Assembly (NCBI RefSeq): GCF_001308875.1
Contig: NZ_KQ465109.1
Coordinates: 172,810-236,809 of the forward strand
Source of the DNA: Lysinibacillus sp. ZYM-1
Lineage (GTDB): Bacteria > Bacillota > Bacilli > Bacillales_A > Planococcaceae
Length of the DNA stretch: 64,000 nt
Direction: 5' to 3'
The notes under the pieces are model-generated. The model was not told the DNA's origin and ran no database searches. It saw only the letters and a list, made by a program, of their open reading frames with translations. The translations under genes were made by a program, and so were the position numbers. Each line of letters starts with the position of its first letter. Position 1 is the stretch's first letter. Shown in pieces: positions 63,670 to 64,000 of this stretch.

Positions 63670-63730
63670 TCGGAACAGTGTTCCGAATTAGAATTAAGTA
63701 AATTATATTTAAAAGAAAAAGAAAATTCAA
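63670..63730 (-). promoter_or_regulatory. promoter and IclR-type palindrome ahead of hyuA
   Basis: On the minus strand TTGAAT (63725-63730), a 17-bp spacer and TATAAT (63702-63707). Downstream, TCGGAACA-G-TGTTCCGA at 63670-63686 is a perfect 17-bp palindrome, placed to block early transcription. Probable site for the operon's IclR regulator. Confidence 0.78.
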
Positions 63731-63743
63731 TGTATTTTTTAAA

Positions 63744-63876
63744 TAAAAATTCATTTGACAATTGCAGATCGTTGTAAAAATCCGCTTTTTCCTTCCAATA
63801 TCAGAGAACTATTAATAAAAAATACCAAACGTATTTATATAAGGAAACTTCTCACGTTTTTTATGTACATAAAAAA
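63744..63876. other. AT-rich intergenic stretch
   Basis: No gene, repeat or clear signal seen between the hyuA promoter and the terminator at 63877. Confidence 0.5.
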
Positions 63877-63902
63877 AGATCCTAGTTTTTAAACTAGGAT
63901 CT
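63877..63902 (-). terminator. terminator of a minus-strand gene outside the window
   Basis: AGATCCTAGTTT (63877-63888) and AAACTAGGATCT (63891-63902), a 12-bp perfect inverted repeat. Minus-strand flank TTTTTT. Confidence 0.85.
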
Positions 63903-63971
63903 CAGACTGTAGACAAAAGCCATCGAGAAGTTCACTCTCTATGACTTTTGTCATTTTTCTTTCTCTTTCAT
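63901..63971 (-). repeat. dispersed hairpin element, copy B
   Basis: On the minus strand this matches 6577-6640: the arms GACAAAAGTCATAGAGAG and CTTCTCGATGGCTTTTGTC pair around a short loop. As in copy A, a terminator follows directly. The upstream flank runs off the window. Confidence 0.75.
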
Positions 63972-64000
63972 TTTCAATATTTGGTAAATCAATGCCGAAT

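Overview
The window is low-GC Firmicute DNA. Genes carry strong AGGAGG-type ribosome binding sites, ATG/GTG/TTG starts all occur, many genes end in U-tailed hairpin terminators, and there is a T-box leader. The gene families (CcdA/YneI/CcdC, LutABC, YhaPQ-like ABC exporter, TelA, CvfC/YpgR, YpgQ, proline T-box) point to Bacillales. The arrangement differs from Bacillus subtilis and best fits a Lysinibacillus-like member of the Planococcaceae/Caryophanaceae. That genus call is inference. No phage, plasmid, insertion sequence, CRISPR array, rRNA or tRNA was seen.

Layout. 1-2.4 kb: cytochrome c maturation group ccdA-yneI-ccdC (minus), facing a yneK-like gene. 2.7-6.5 kb: lactate utilisation locus lutR-lutA-lutB-lutC. 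6.7-9.4 kb: an MFS exporter divergent from an XRE/TPR regulator, with two near-identical palindromes between them. 9.4-15 kb: a MutS-like ATPase preceded by a candidate structured RNA with its own terminator, small ORFs, RarD, an orphan coiled-coil protein and TelA. 15.2-18.9 kb: a PadR-DUF2812-DUF2812-ATPase-permease operon. 19-21 kb: a TetR/ABC-2 permease pair. 21-22.5 kb: a TetR/short-chain dehydrogenase pair. 22.5-28 kb: BrnQ, an esterase, LysR, DUF1835, LysE and a small membrane protein. 28.1-30.8 kb: a proline T-box and proBA. 30.9-34.4 kb: DMT transporter, PfkB kinase, RDD, GNAT and MarR.

The largest accessory block is 34.5-48.5 kb. One minus-strand run encodes an M20 peptidase, a decarboxylating D-malate/tartrate-type dehydrogenase, an SDR, an aldehyde dehydrogenase, a complete Dpp/Opp ABC importer and an S58 (DmpA/NylC-like) peptidase. 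A PucR-type regulator and a class III aminotransferase lie at its downstream edge. Together they look like a route that imports a small peptide or amide, hydrolyses it, and converts an omega- or beta-amino acid through semialdehyde and hydroxy-acid steps to central metabolites. The substrate cannot be read from sequence.

48.9-55.8 kb holds CvfC and an ABC-F ATPase, a MocR regulator divergent from a group II PLP decarboxylase, and a YpgQ-like HD hydrolase. 56.5-63.6 kb is a five-gene minus-strand operon: HyuA, HyuB, IclR, an OPT transporter and a DUF917/S-methyl-thiohydantoin desulfurase family protein. A perfect 17-bp palindrome lies downstream of a good promoter ahead of it.

Two families of non-coding repeat stand out. 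One is a 21-bp-period array present twice, each time between convergent genes. The other is a ~70-bp hairpin element present twice, each time just upstream of a terminator.
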